Below, one piece after another: positions 37,969 through 44,197 of a DNA stretch of 44,687 nt (position 1 is its first letter; every line of letters begins with the position of its first letter). Origin of the DNA: a virus; the IMG/VR virus record IMGVR_UViG_3300036832_000819, positions 1 to 44,687 of that record; one strand, 5' to 3'. The notes below the pieces were generated by a model. The model was not told the DNA's origin and did not search any database. It saw only the letters and a list, made by a program, of their open reading frames with translations. The position numbers and the translations under genes are program-made.

Positions 37969-38424
37969 TCAGCAACCTCCTCCCCAGGGCTCGAGCCCTG
38001 AATGGCGATAGAGAATGAACGCGAGGCGGATCGACTGGACTGGGTCAGAGAGTCGAGCTCGGAAACCCGTCCAGGTGACAGGCCGGTTGTGCCAGAAGTG
38101 CTTGAAGGCGGACGTCACCCTCGGGTTGTTCGCCGTCCACAGGGGATAGGCGATCTGGAAGATGCCCGCGACTCCCTGACGCGGCCAGTCGTCGTCGTTG
38201 TAGGCCGTGGCGGCGTAGCCGGACTCGCGGCGGGCGATGCAGTCCATCGTCGAGCCGGCGCCCGTGCGGTCGAACCAGACGTGGATGGCGTGCTGGGCGA
38301 ATGCTTGCTGCCTGGCCGTGACGCGGCCGTAGTTCTCGGCGTTCGCCGTCTGCCCGACGACGATGATCACGGCGATGGCGAAGACGACGAGCAGGATCCA
38401 TGCAACCCACCTCGGTACGGTCAT
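37969..38424 (-). CDS. Exported lysozyme / SLT-like transglycosylase, 151 aa
   Basis: Residues 5-29 form a Sec signal or signal-anchor (WVAWILLVVFAIAVIIVVGQ, ending ANA). The rest resembles a small transglycosylase: MDCIARRESGYAATAYN (catalytic Glu in RRESG), QGVAGIFQI and IRLAFILYRHSGLEPW. It would act on peptidoglycan outside the membrane. Unusually, it lies in the early leftward operon, 10 kb from the lysis genes. Roles might be superinfection exclusion, wall remodelling or signal-release lysis, all inference. The ATG overlaps the preceding stop. Confidence 0.78.
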   Translation of the reverse strand: MTVPRWVAWILLVVFAIAVIIVVGQTANAENYGRVTARQQAFAQHAIHVWFDRTGAGSTMDCIARRESGYAATAYNDDDWPRQGVAGIFQIAYPLWTANNPRVTSAFKHFWHNRPVTWTGFRARLSDPVQSIRLAFILYRHSGLEPWGGGC

Positions 38425-38960
38425 GTCCCCTCCTTCAGGTGGTAGACGCAGTAGCGCTCGCCGGGGAGCTTGCGGAGCCCGCAGCGCTTCCTGTACACGG
38501 TCGTCCCCTCGCAGCGCTCCCGACGTGGTTGGACGCGAATCCGCTTCTTCTTCTGGGGGAACGGGGCGTGCCGACTGCCTGTCTTCGCGAGCAGCTGCTC
38601 CTCTCGGCGGATGCGCTCGATGCGCTTGTGGCGGTCTTCGGTGGTCGCCGGTTCGGGCGTGAGGTCGCTCCGTCCGATCCTGGAGAGCAGGATCGACTCG
38701 GGGAGCTGGAGCCCGGGGTTGCGCCTCCGAGGCGGCAGACGGGAGGCCTGGATGTCGCGAAGGATTGTCTCCGGGGTCGAGATCGACAGCACCTTCTCGA
38801 TTGGTCCGAGGCGCTCCAGCGCGTCGATGGCATCCTCGAGCGCCGGCCCGGAGAGGCCGTAGCCCGCTCGCGTACGCGGCTCGCCGCCGATGACGGCGGT
38901 GACGATCGCGCCGTAGTCGGCGCGGATGTCCTCGTACAGCGCTCGCAGCTGCTTGGTCAC
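38421..38960 (-). CDS. Hypothetical protein with a C-terminal cysteine motif, 179 aa
   Basis: The GTG overlaps the stop of the exonuclease gene and has GGAAGGAG just before it. The N-terminal half is helical (VTKQLRALYEDIRADYGAIV), the middle is basic and the C-terminus reads RCEGTTVYRKRCGLRKLPGE followed by RYCVYHLKEG, a Cys/His set suggesting a small zinc site. The function is unknown. Confidence 0.65.
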   Translation of the reverse strand: MTKQLRALYEDIRADYGAIVTAVIGGEPRTRAGYGLSGPALEDAIDALERLGPIEKVLSISTPETILRDIQASRLPPRRRNPGLQLPESILLSRIGRSDLTPEPATTEDRHKRIERIRREEQLLAKTGSRHAPFPQKKKRIRVQPRRERCEGTTVYRKRCGLRKLPGERYCVYHLKEGT

Positions 38961-39835
38961 GCTCCTTCCCAGCCAGGGCACCTGCCCCTCCAGTGACAGC
39001 GCTTGCAGGCAAACGTGTGCCAGATCCCCGTCCAGTCCCAGTCCTCTTCAGGGCCATGGGTCTTGTAGGCGTCGTTGATGCGCCAGGCGATCCGCTTGAC
39101 GAGCTGGCGGGTGCGTTCAGCCTGGAGCTCTGAGTAGGGCTGGAGGAGAGCGGCCGATTCCGCCGATGTGACGGCTTGGGGAGTGGCTTGCTTCGTCAGG
39201 ACATGCCAGTCGATCGGCCGCTTCTCCACCAGTTGGTACACCCGGCCCTGCAGCAGCCATCCAGGCAGGATCGTGTACTGCGCCTTGGCCGAGGTCTTGA
39301 TGTCGATCGCCGGCCTCGTCCCCTTCTGGGTGATGTCGATGAAGCCGACGATCGGAACGGGTACGTCCGGGAGCTTGAGCTCGAAGCGCTTCTCGATCTG
39401 GTCGACCTCGAGCCGCGGGGCGACCTGCTTCATGTAGGTCTCCACCATCAGCGCCCCCCGGAACCGGAGCGCGTCTCGGTCTTCGTCTCGCCAGTCGATC
39501 TCCTGCTGCTGGTCCTCGATCGCGTTCGGCCAGGCGCTGTCGATGAAGAACTCGCTGATCTCCGTCGGCCGGTAGTCGGGGCGGATGACGCCGAAGGCGA
39601 TGGCTCCGTGCACGGCCGTGCCGAGCACCTGGTCGGAGCTCGCGGGCGCCTTGTCGCCGACGACGTAGGACTGCTGGTAGGCCCGCTCGCAACGCGAGAA
39701 CTGGTTCAGCTGGGAGACGGAGAGATGGTCGACCGGCAGCACCCAGTCCTCGTCGATCCAGCGGGCCTCGCCGCGGTCGACCATCTCCTGCATGTCGTGC
39801 AGGTTCGCCGCCTCGTTGAAATCCTCGATCTTCAT
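38957..39835 (-). CDS. Cas4/RecB-like PD-(D/E)xK exonuclease with Fe-S cysteines, 292 aa
   Basis: Motifs of the RecB/Cas4 nuclease group occur in order: GTAVHGAIA (His76), GFIDIT (Asp167), AIDIKTSAK (Asp178, Lys180) and LQGRVYQL (Gln196, Tyr200). Cys49 in SRCERAY and C-terminal Cys277, Cys280 and Cys286 (CKRCHWRGRC) match the C...CxxCxxxxxC pattern that holds a 4Fe-4S cluster in Cas4 and AddB. It probably resects DNA ends for recombination during replication. No CRISPR array is present, so it is not a CRISPR adaptation protein here. Confidence 0.87.
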   Translation of the reverse strand: MKIEDFNEAANLHDMQEMVDRGEARWIDEDWVLPVDHLSVSQLNQFSRCERAYQQSYVVGDKAPASSDQVLGTAVHGAIAFGVIRPDYRPTEISEFFIDSAWPNAIEDQQQEIDWRDEDRDALRFRGALMVETYMKQVAPRLEVDQIEKRFELKLPDVPVPIVGFIDITQKGTRPAIDIKTSAKAQYTILPGWLLQGRVYQLVEKRPIDWHVLTKQATPQAVTSAESAALLQPYSELQAERTRQLVKRIAWRINDAYKTHGPEEDWDWTGIWHTFACKRCHWRGRCPGWEGA

Positions 39836-40014
39836 CCGTTCACCGGCAAGCTGGAGGCCTGGGTGTAGGTCGACATCGTCGGAGCCGCCGAGAAGCTGAC
39901 GTTCGTCTGCGGCAGCATCTGGCGGACGAACTGCATCTGCGGCCTCGCCTTGATCGGCTCGACCGCTCGACCGGTCTCCTGCCAGTCGACGTCGCCCCAG
40001 TCGTCGTCGCTCAA
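39832..40014 (-). CDS. Small hypothetical protein, 60 aa
   Basis: The TTG overlaps the previous TGA (TTGA), with no separate ribosome site. The protein begins LSDDDWGDVDWQETGRAVEP and ends NVSFSAAPTMSTYTQASSL-. It is acidic at the start and Ser/Thr-rich at the end, and likely disordered. It may partner the exonuclease, whose ATG overlaps its stop. Confidence 0.55.
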   Translation of the reverse strand: MSDDDWGDVDWQETGRAVEPIKARPQMQFVRQMLPQTNVSFSAAPTMSTYTQASSLPVNG

Positions 40015-40223
40015 AAAGGGCGCACGGCCACCGTGATCCGATCGAGCTTGGCCATCTCCTTCTCGGGGATGGCGCGGCCGGCGAGCAGCGTCGCCTGGGG
40101 CTGGTCTTCTGCCAGCACCGAGGTCGGGGACACGATCACCGAACCCTGCTCGACGATCTCGCCGTCCTTGTCCAGCTTCGGCTGGAGGATGACCGCGTAC
40201 TCGTACAGCTTCAGCTCGCTCAT
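40011..40223 (-). CDS. Small beta-rich hypothetical protein, 70 aa
   Basis: The ATG overlaps the previous TGA. The protein reads MSELKLYEYAVILQPKLDKD, then GSVIVSPTSVLAEDQPQATL and LDRITVAVRPF. Small phage proteins of the type 'YeyAVl.P...dge.v..p..vlA.de.qA..lA.r.ip' are common; their role is not known to me. It lies upstream of the exonuclease genes. Confidence 0.72.
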   Translation of the reverse strand: MSELKLYEYAVILQPKLDKDGEIVEQGSVIVSPTSVLAEDQPQATLLAGRAIPEKEMAKLDRITVAVRPF

Positions 40224-40504
40224 TGCCTCACCCCGGTCTGGTCGATCGAGAGCGAGGTGGTGCGGAGGGTGGCGTCCTGCTCGCGCTCCTCGGGGGCGTA
40301 GCCCGAGACTGAGACGGCGTACTGCTGTCCGGAGGTCTTGCCGGCCAACGCTGCGATCAGTCCCTCGGCCGACGCTGCGGCCTCGCTGATGATGTCTCGG
40401 GCGTTGTCGTCGAGCTGGTCGAAGGGCGGTGAGTGCGTGCCTGTCTTGGCAGGGTCGAGCGAGCTACCGGGCTCGACGTCGCGCCACTCTGACTGGAACC
40501 TCAT
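40220..40504 (-). CDS. Hypothetical protein, 94 aa
   Basis: The ATG at 40504 follows GAGGAGGT by 7 nt. The protein begins MRFQSEWRDVEPGSSLDPAK, has a helix (DIISEAAASAEGLIAALAGK) and then beta segments (YAVSVSGYAPEEREQDATLR). No family is recognised. A longer frame upstream lacks a ribosome site. Confidence 0.68.
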   Translation of the reverse strand: MRFQSEWRDVEPGSSLDPAKTGTHSPPFDQLDDNARDIISEAAASAEGLIAALAGKTSGQQYAVSVSGYAPEEREQDATLRTTSLSIDQTGVRQ

Positions 40505-40541
40505 GTGTCGTACCTCCTCGGTCCGAAAACGTTGATTGCGA

Positions 40542-40799
40542 TCAGCTCTGTTTGGAAGAGGTCGGCGAAGGTCGGACCTTGAGCCTTCGCGAGATCGACC
40601 AGCGGCCACGCGCTGTCTTGCCGAAGCCCCGCTCCTCCATCTCCCAGGTCGACAGGCAGCGCCTCCCGTCCTCTCTCGGCGGGTTCATCGCCAGGCCCTC
40701 GGTCGACGTGTACTGGTGCGTCCCGACCCGGTGGGTGTCGAAGGCATCCAGGCCCCCGAAGACCTCGCCACAGGCTCGGCACTCGTAGCCGCCGTTCAC
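40542..40799 (-). CDS. FDxHR-type zinc-binding protein, 85 aa
   Basis: The GTG overlaps the previous TGA. The protein has CRACGEVFGGLDAFDTHRVG (CxxC, then FDxHR), the mark of a family of putative zinc-binding proteins in actinophages. A later RRCLSTWEMEERGFGK with Cys completes a C2HC-like set. The end is basic and Ser-rich. Its exact role is unknown; DNA or protein binding is likely. Confidence 0.83.
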   Translation of the reverse strand: MNGGYECRACGEVFGGLDAFDTHRVGTHQYTSTEGLAMNPPREDGRRCLSTWEMEERGFGKTARGRWSISRRLKVRPSPTSSKQS

Positions 40800-41299
40800 T
40801 GGGCAAGCCAGGCTTCCCAGTTCTGTGCGATGGCCAGCACCTGATCCGGGTGCTCGACGGGAATCGACAGGCTCGGGAGCGTGGCTACCGCGGCGTTCAG
40901 CGCGACCGCTCGACGGATCGCCCGCTGCTCCTCCGGGTGCTTCGGCCGCTGGAACTCAGATGCCGGTTGCGCTCCTGCTGTCGGCGCTGGGAACGGCTGT
41001 GCGGTCGGGGTGGGCTGCGCTGCCTGGGGGAAGAGCGCCGGGGCTGGTTGAGCGGAGGGCATGGCGCCGTCCAGCTCGACCGACTCCAGGTAGCGGTCCT
41101 CGAACCTGCCGTCCTTCGACGAGCGCGAGTCGTAGGTCACCCTGACCGGAGCGTTCAGGGTCGCTCGCGCCTGCTCCCAGATCGCCTGCTGGAAGGTCAC
41201 GTACTCCGTCCCGTACTGATCCCAGGCCTTGAAGATCGCGCCCTTGCTCGTCTGCTGCGGCTCGGCCCTGGTGAGCACGGTGGACACGGTCTGCTGCAT
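40796..41299 (-). CDS. Possible OB-fold ssDNA-binding-like protein, 167 aa
   Basis: The ATG at 41299 follows AGGAGA by 5 nt and overlaps the previous TGA. Residues 1-80 have the strand order of a small OB fold (STVLTRAEPQQTSKGAIFKA, then WDQYGTEYVTFQQAIWEQ, PVRVTYDSRSS and YLESVELDG). Residues 85-115 are a Pro/Ala linker and the end is helical. A single-strand-binding or related DNA role near the exonuclease would fit, but the family is not certain. Confidence 0.55.
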   Translation of the reverse strand: MQQTVSTVLTRAEPQQTSKGAIFKAWDQYGTEYVTFQQAIWEQARATLNAPVRVTYDSRSSKDGRFEDRYLESVELDGAMPSAQPAPALFPQAAQPTPTAQPFPAPTAGAQPASEFQRPKHPEEQRAIRRAVALNAAVATLPSLSIPVEHPDQVLAIAQNWEAWLAQ

Positions 41300-41553
41300 C
41301 ACTCTCCTCTCAGGTACAGGTAGTCCCGTCCGGTCAGGTCATGCAGCTTCCGCAGGTGCTCGTTCCGGGGCATCCGTCCGCGCCTCTCCCAGAACCACCA
41401 GGTGTTCGGAGCCACGTTCAGCGCTGCGGCCATACCTGCGTGGTCGAGGTTGCGCTCCTCGCGGAGCAGGCGGTACCGGACCTTGCGGTTCGCAGTCCGT
41501 TGGTCTTCGGGCGTGCCCTCGGACGTCATCTCGTCGCTGATGCCGACCGTCAT
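41299..41553 (-). CDS. Xre-like regulator at the switch, 84 aa
   Basis: The protein has an HTH: KVRYRLLREERNLDHAGMAA, then NVAPNTWWFWERRGRMPRNE, a Cro/Xre-like pattern with unusual Trp-Trp in the recognition helix. The ATG at 41553 has no visible ribosome site, so a leaderless mRNA is possible. TTGCAG and TAGGTT, 18 bp apart on the minus strand, could be its promoter. It is first in the long leftward chain and faces three operators at 41652-41689, so it is a good candidate repressor or Cro. Confidence 0.78.
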   Translation of the reverse strand: MTVGISDEMTSEGTPEDQRTANRKVRYRLLREERNLDHAGMAAALNVAPNTWWFWERRGRMPRNEHLRKLHDLTGRDYLYLRGE

Positions 41554-41651
41554 TGGTGCGTGAGAGTGCCGTAGACGAAGCTGATGCGCAATACGCGGAA
41601 CCTATGTGCGACCTACGGTCCCCTGCAAATGCCAGCAATCAGGTTTTACAT

Positions 41652-41695
41652 CGGAATATTCCGCTCGGCATATTCCGTTCGGAATATTCTTGACA
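41652..41695 (+). promoter_or_regulatory. Three tandem palindromic operators and a -35 box
   Basis: CGGAATATTCCG (41652-41663, perfect palindrome), CGGCATATTCCG (41666-41677) and CGGAATATTC (41680-41689) repeat every 14 bp. TTGACA begins at 41690, directly after, with ACAGAT 18 bp downstream as a weak -10. Such spacing suggests cooperative binding that controls rightward transcription. Confidence 0.75.
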
Positions 41696-41734
41696 GATAC
41701 GGCGAGCTGTGCAACAGATACCGAAAACGGACTC

Positions 41735-41770
41735 GCGCAGGAGCAAGCGCAGGGGCAAGCGCAGGGGCAA
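41735..41770 (+). repeat. Three 12-bp tandem repeats
   Basis: GCGCAGGAGCAA is followed by two copies of GCGCAGGGGCAA. The array lies between the putative rightward promoter and the first rightward gene, so it would be in its 5' leader. Confidence 0.8.
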
Positions 41771-41852
41771 GGGGGCGACCGAGGCTTCCGGGCTCTCCGG
41801 GCTGTTTCCGGGATGTGGATGTAGCGGACGCGGATGGAGAGGAGGGGCACGG

Positions 41853-42008
41853 GTGGGTACGGACCCGTTCAACGACGAGCGGAACGACGAGCTGTACGAC
41901 GCCTGGATCGACAGGCTGGCGCTCGACGATCCGGGATCAGAAGACCCGAACTGGCATGTACGGAGGTACGAGCCCAGCTGCGAGACCGCGGTTGCTGACG
42001 GCGGCTGA
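41853..42008 (+). CDS. Small acidic protein downstream of the switch, 51 aa
   Basis: GGAGAGGAGGGG lies 6 nt before the GTG at 41853. The protein begins VGTDPFNDERNDELYDAWID and is acidic and helical. A longer frame upstream would translate the repeats and leader and is not preferred. It is the first gene controlled by the operator-linked promoter, so it may antagonise repression. This is inference. Confidence 0.6.
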   Translation: MGTDPFNDERNDELYDAWIDRLALDDPGSEDPNWHVRRYEPSCETAVADGG

Positions 42009-42528
42009 GCGCGTCGTTCTCCTCCTCCGCACGTTCTACGAGGCGAGGGAGTACTGGGACGCTCGCTCAGGCGGCGACGGCCCGCAGCTGATGCCTTCGG
42101 TCTGGCGCGAGGGGTCGTATATCGAGCTGGAACGTCGGCTCGCAGATCTTCGCGACGGTGCCGATCGCCAGCTCTGGTTCCACGCCACACGTCGGTACCG
42201 AGATGGCGAGATCGTCTCGCTCGAGGTGCCCGTGCGGCGCACCGTTCGCGGTCCGACATTCACGCTGCCGCCGTGCTGCGAGCTCGTCGCCGGGGCGGTC
42301 AAGCTTTCGGACGAGCGCACCCTGGTGCGCTGCTACCGCTGGCGCTCAGATGTGGACGAGGCGCTCGCGGCCGGAGGTGTGCTGCTCCTGACGGAGCTGA
42401 TGTACGACGGCAGGCGGGACAAAATCGTCGTGCCGGACGTCTTCCACCGACGCGCACTCGGACTCCCACCGAAAGACGAAAAACCGCCTGGAATCGGCGG
42501 CGGGGCTTTGATACGCTCCAGAGCGTAA
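41956..42528 (+). CDS. Rightward protein of unknown function, 190 aa
   Basis: The start is uncertain: ATG at 41956 (used here) or TTG at 41992. Neither has a strong ribosome site and both overlap the previous gene. The protein has LLTAAERVVLLLRTFYEARE, EGSYIELERRLADLRDGADR, and a beta-rich half (GEIVSLEVPVRRTVRGPTFT). Small actinophage proteins with an N-terminal helix pair and 'LWFHATRRY' occur, but I cannot name a function. It ends convergent to the leftward operon. Confidence 0.65.
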   Translation: MYGGTSPAARPRLLTAAERVVLLLRTFYEAREYWDARSGGDGPQLMPSVWREGSYIELERRLADLRDGADRQLWFHATRRYRDGEIVSLEVPVRRTVRGPTFTLPPCCELVAGAVKLSDERTLVRCYRWRSDVDEALAAGGVLLLTELMYDGRRDKIVVPDVFHRRALGLPPKDEKPPGIGGGALIRSRA

Positions 42529-42594
42529 ACGGGGAAAGTGCGCTCTAGAGTCGATCGAGAGGGGGTCGCTCGGGAGCCCTCCTTGTGGAGCGGT

Positions 42595-42618
42595 GAGGGA
42601 GACAGAGAATCCTCCTTC
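42595..42618. repeat. Copy of a 24-nt element also at the head of the leftward operon
   Basis: On the minus strand GAAGGAGGATTCTCTGTC, then TCCCTC, directly after the last stop of the operon, matches the plus strand at 765-790 with two single-base gaps. The two copies are therefore complementary within one leftward transcript. The rest of the short gap 42529-42616 shows weak hairpins without T-runs. Confidence 0.55.
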
Positions 42619-42814
42619 ACTGCTGCTTCTGTTTCCAGGCGTCGAGCTGGGACTTCGTCCAGATCGGCCCGCAGGCAAGCACCCACATCGGCTCAGGCAA
42701 GCTCCCATCACTGATGCCCTTCCGGTCCTGGTAGAGCCGAGCCCGGAACGACATCCTGGAGATGCCGAGGTAGTCGGCCGCTTCCGCGGCTCCGAAGATC
42801 TGGAGCTTGGTCAC
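42617..42814 (-). CDS. Excisionase-like HTH protein, 65 aa
   Basis: The GTG at 42814 overlaps the previous TGA. The protein (VTKLQIFGAAEAADYLGISR, then SFRARLYQDRKG, MWVLACGPIWTKSQLDAW) fits small HTH proteins of the excisionase/MerR-like (HTH_17) group, which bind DNA through a helix and a wing. It could be the directionality factor for the integrase, although it lies far from it. It is the last gene of the leftward operon. Confidence 0.75.
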   Translation of the reverse strand: MTKLQIFGAAEAADYLGISRMSFRARLYQDRKGISDGSLPEPMWVLACGPIWTKSQLDAWKQKQQ

Positions 42815-43032
42815 GGCTGTTCCGGGTTCAAGAAGTCGAGGATCTCGTCGATCATGTCGAAGGTCTCGTCCAGGCGTGCCAGGTAGCCCTCGGCCCACGC
42901 TGCGGAGAGGGCTGTTTCCAGCCGGTCGTGCAGGCTGCGTGCGAGTTGCACCAGCTCCTGGTGATCGTCGTCGGTCTCGCCACCCGTGAAGCCGAGGCGA
43001 GGGTCGCCCTTGATCCTGCGATGTTCGGTCAT
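42811..43032 (-). CDS. Small helical acidic protein, 73 aa
   Basis: The ATG overlaps the stop of the previous gene. The protein begins MTEHRRIKGDPRLGFTGGET and is helical afterwards (HQELVQLARSLHDRLETALS, LDETFDMIDEILDFLN). No family is recognised. The GTG of the next gene overlaps its TGA. Confidence 0.68.
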   Translation of the reverse strand: MTEHRRIKGDPRLGFTGGETDDDHQELVQLARSLHDRLETALSAAWAEGYLARLDETFDMIDEILDFLNPEQP

Positions 43033-43370
43033 AGCTCCTCGATCGCCCTGTCGATCTTGCCGCCTGCCTCGACGAGCAGGAGCGCGGCTTTCCGAGCCCC
43101 GAGGTCGTGGTCAGGATCGGCCTCGGCCTCCAGCTTCTCCGCGACTGCTGCGAGCAGTCGACCGAGGTGCGTGATCACCCAGTGGGCCTCGCCGACGTAG
43201 TCGTTGGAGCCGTCGAAGTGCAGGGCTCCTATGGCCTCGTCGATCCTGTCGACGGCGTACATCGCGGGATCGGGGTCGAGACCTAGATCGGCTGGGTCGA
43301 TCGCGTCCGGATCGTCCAGGGCCGTGCGTGCCAGGCTGAGCGCCTGCAGCGGGTCGAAGGTCGTTTCCAT
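43029..43370 (-). CDS. Acidic helical protein, 113 aa
   Basis: The ATG at 43370 lies 6 nt after the start-associated motif. The protein begins METTFDPLQALSLARTALDD and is acidic and largely helical (MYAVDRIDEAIGALHFDGSN, LLAAVAEKLEAEADPDHDLG). It may be a host-takeover or regulatory protein, but nothing identifies it. Its gene heads the last three genes of the leftward operon. Confidence 0.75.
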   Translation of the reverse strand: METTFDPLQALSLARTALDDPDAIDPADLGLDPDPAMYAVDRIDEAIGALHFDGSNDYVGEAHWVITHLGRLLAAVAEKLEAEADPDHDLGARKAALLLVEAGGKIDRAIEEL

Positions 43371-43446
43371 GATGTTCTCCTTCCGTTCGGTTCGGAGGTT
43401 CGGGATTGAGCCTCCGAGCCCTGGCTCGCGGCCAGGACTCGCAGGG
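43371..43446 (-). promoter_or_regulatory. Two-hairpin leader (module C)
   Basis: After the previous TGA come CCCTGCGAGTC, a hairpin CTGGC-CGCGA-GCCAG, GGCTCGGAG, a second stem GGAGG...CCTCC and CCGAACGGAAGGAG (plus-strand 43377-43390) before the ATG at 43370. The order is that of modules A, B and D. Confidence 0.65.
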
Positions 43447-43584
43447 TCACTCCTTCGGGCCGCACTTCTCGCAGCACACGACGACTTGCCGGCCGGCGCG
43501 AAGCGCAACCCACATGCGCCGGCTCCAGCCTTCGCACTCCGGGCAGTAGCCCGGGTTGATCCAGGTGACGAGCTGGAACGTCAT
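43447..43584 (-). CDS. Zinc-ribbon small protein, 45 aa
   Basis: The ATG overlaps the TGA of the upstream gene. The protein MTFQLVTWINPGYCPECEGW continues to CCEKCGPKE, giving CPEC and CEKC knuckles of a zinc ribbon in 45 residues. The function is unknown. Its stop is followed by a leader module. Confidence 0.68.
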   Translation of the reverse strand: MTFQLVTWINPGYCPECEGWSRRMWVALRAGRQVVVCCEKCGPKE

Positions 43585-44117
43585 GCCGTCACCTCGGCCC
43601 ACCACTCGTCCAGGCCGTAGCCCTCGATCGTCGCCGCGACGATCCCCAGGATCTCCTCGCGAGCCGGATGGCCCTCGGGCAGCTCCCTGGCCTGGCGGAC
43701 GAAGCCCTCGGCCCAGTCGCGGGCCTGCTCCTCGTCGTTCGGCGTGCAGTCGAAGCTGGAGCCCAGGTCGATGTAGACCACCTCGGCCTCGACCCCGTGC
43801 AGCGAGATCTGATCCTCGCTGTCCGGGTGCCGGGTGACCACGACCACGGGCTTCGTCGGCTGCAGAGCCGTGAGCACCCGCTTGCGCATGTCGTCGGCGT
43901 CGAGATACGCGCATGCGGCTTTCCCGGCTGCGGGCTCCTCGCCCTGCATGCCGTTGTGCCACAGCTCCTCGCTGTCCGAGCCTTCGGCGTCCGTCGTCCA
44001 GACGTTGACGAAGGTGTCCGACCAGTCGACCTTGACGTCGGTCACTTCGTTGTCGGCGTCGAGCTGCACGCTGACGTAGGGCGTGAACAGGCAGGAATAC
44101 CCGTTCGTGTTGGACAT
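43581..44117 (-). CDS. Hypothetical early protein, 178 aa
   Basis: The ATG at 44117 lies 7 nt after the start-associated motif. The protein begins MSNTNGYSCLFTPYVSVQLD, with beta segments (VTDVKVDWSDTFVNVWTTDA), a central LTALQPTKPVVVVTRHPDSE, and acidic helices near the end (REEILGIVAATIEGYGLDEW). No family is recognised. A larger frame upstream translates the leader and is rejected. Confidence 0.78.
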   Translation of the reverse strand: MSNTNGYSCLFTPYVSVQLDADNEVTDVKVDWSDTFVNVWTTDAEGSDSEELWHNGMQGEEPAAGKAACAYLDADDMRKRVLTALQPTKPVVVVTRHPDSEDQISLHGVEAEVVYIDLGSSFDCTPNDEEQARDWAEGFVRQARELPEGHPAREEILGIVAATIEGYGLDEWWAEVTA

Positions 44118-44197
44118 GGTGATTCTCCTTCCGTTCGGTTTTGAAGTGTCGGGGTGACACTCCAGCCCATCCGGCGTGAGCCGGACGAGCTGCAGGG
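44118..44197 (-). promoter_or_regulatory. Two-hairpin leader (module B)
   Basis: After TGA: CCCTGCAGCTC, hairpin TCCGGC-TCAC-GCCGGA, GGGCTGGAG, hairpin AGTGTC-ACCCC-GACACT, then CCGAACGGAAGGAG (plus-strand 44125-44138) and the ATG at 44117. It is the clearest of the five modules. Confidence 0.7.

Larger units (their letters stand above)
41554..41852. promoter_or_regulatory. Divergent switch region
   Basis: No gene is supported in these 299 bases. They separate the leftward regulator at 41553 from the rightward gene at 41853 and contain the operator array, a TTGACA box and a 12-bp tandem repeat, described separately. Confidence 0.7.

Noticed and set aside
38957-39835. Calling the Fe-S nuclease a CRISPR adaptation protein
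   Set aside because: No cas1, cas2 or array is nearby. Cas4-like nucleases are common phage recombination proteins.
41602-41850. A minus-strand frame through the switch region encoding Cys/Pro/Ala repeats
   Set aside because: The repeats come from the 12-bp tandem DNA repeat and the frame crosses the operator array; it is not a credible protein.
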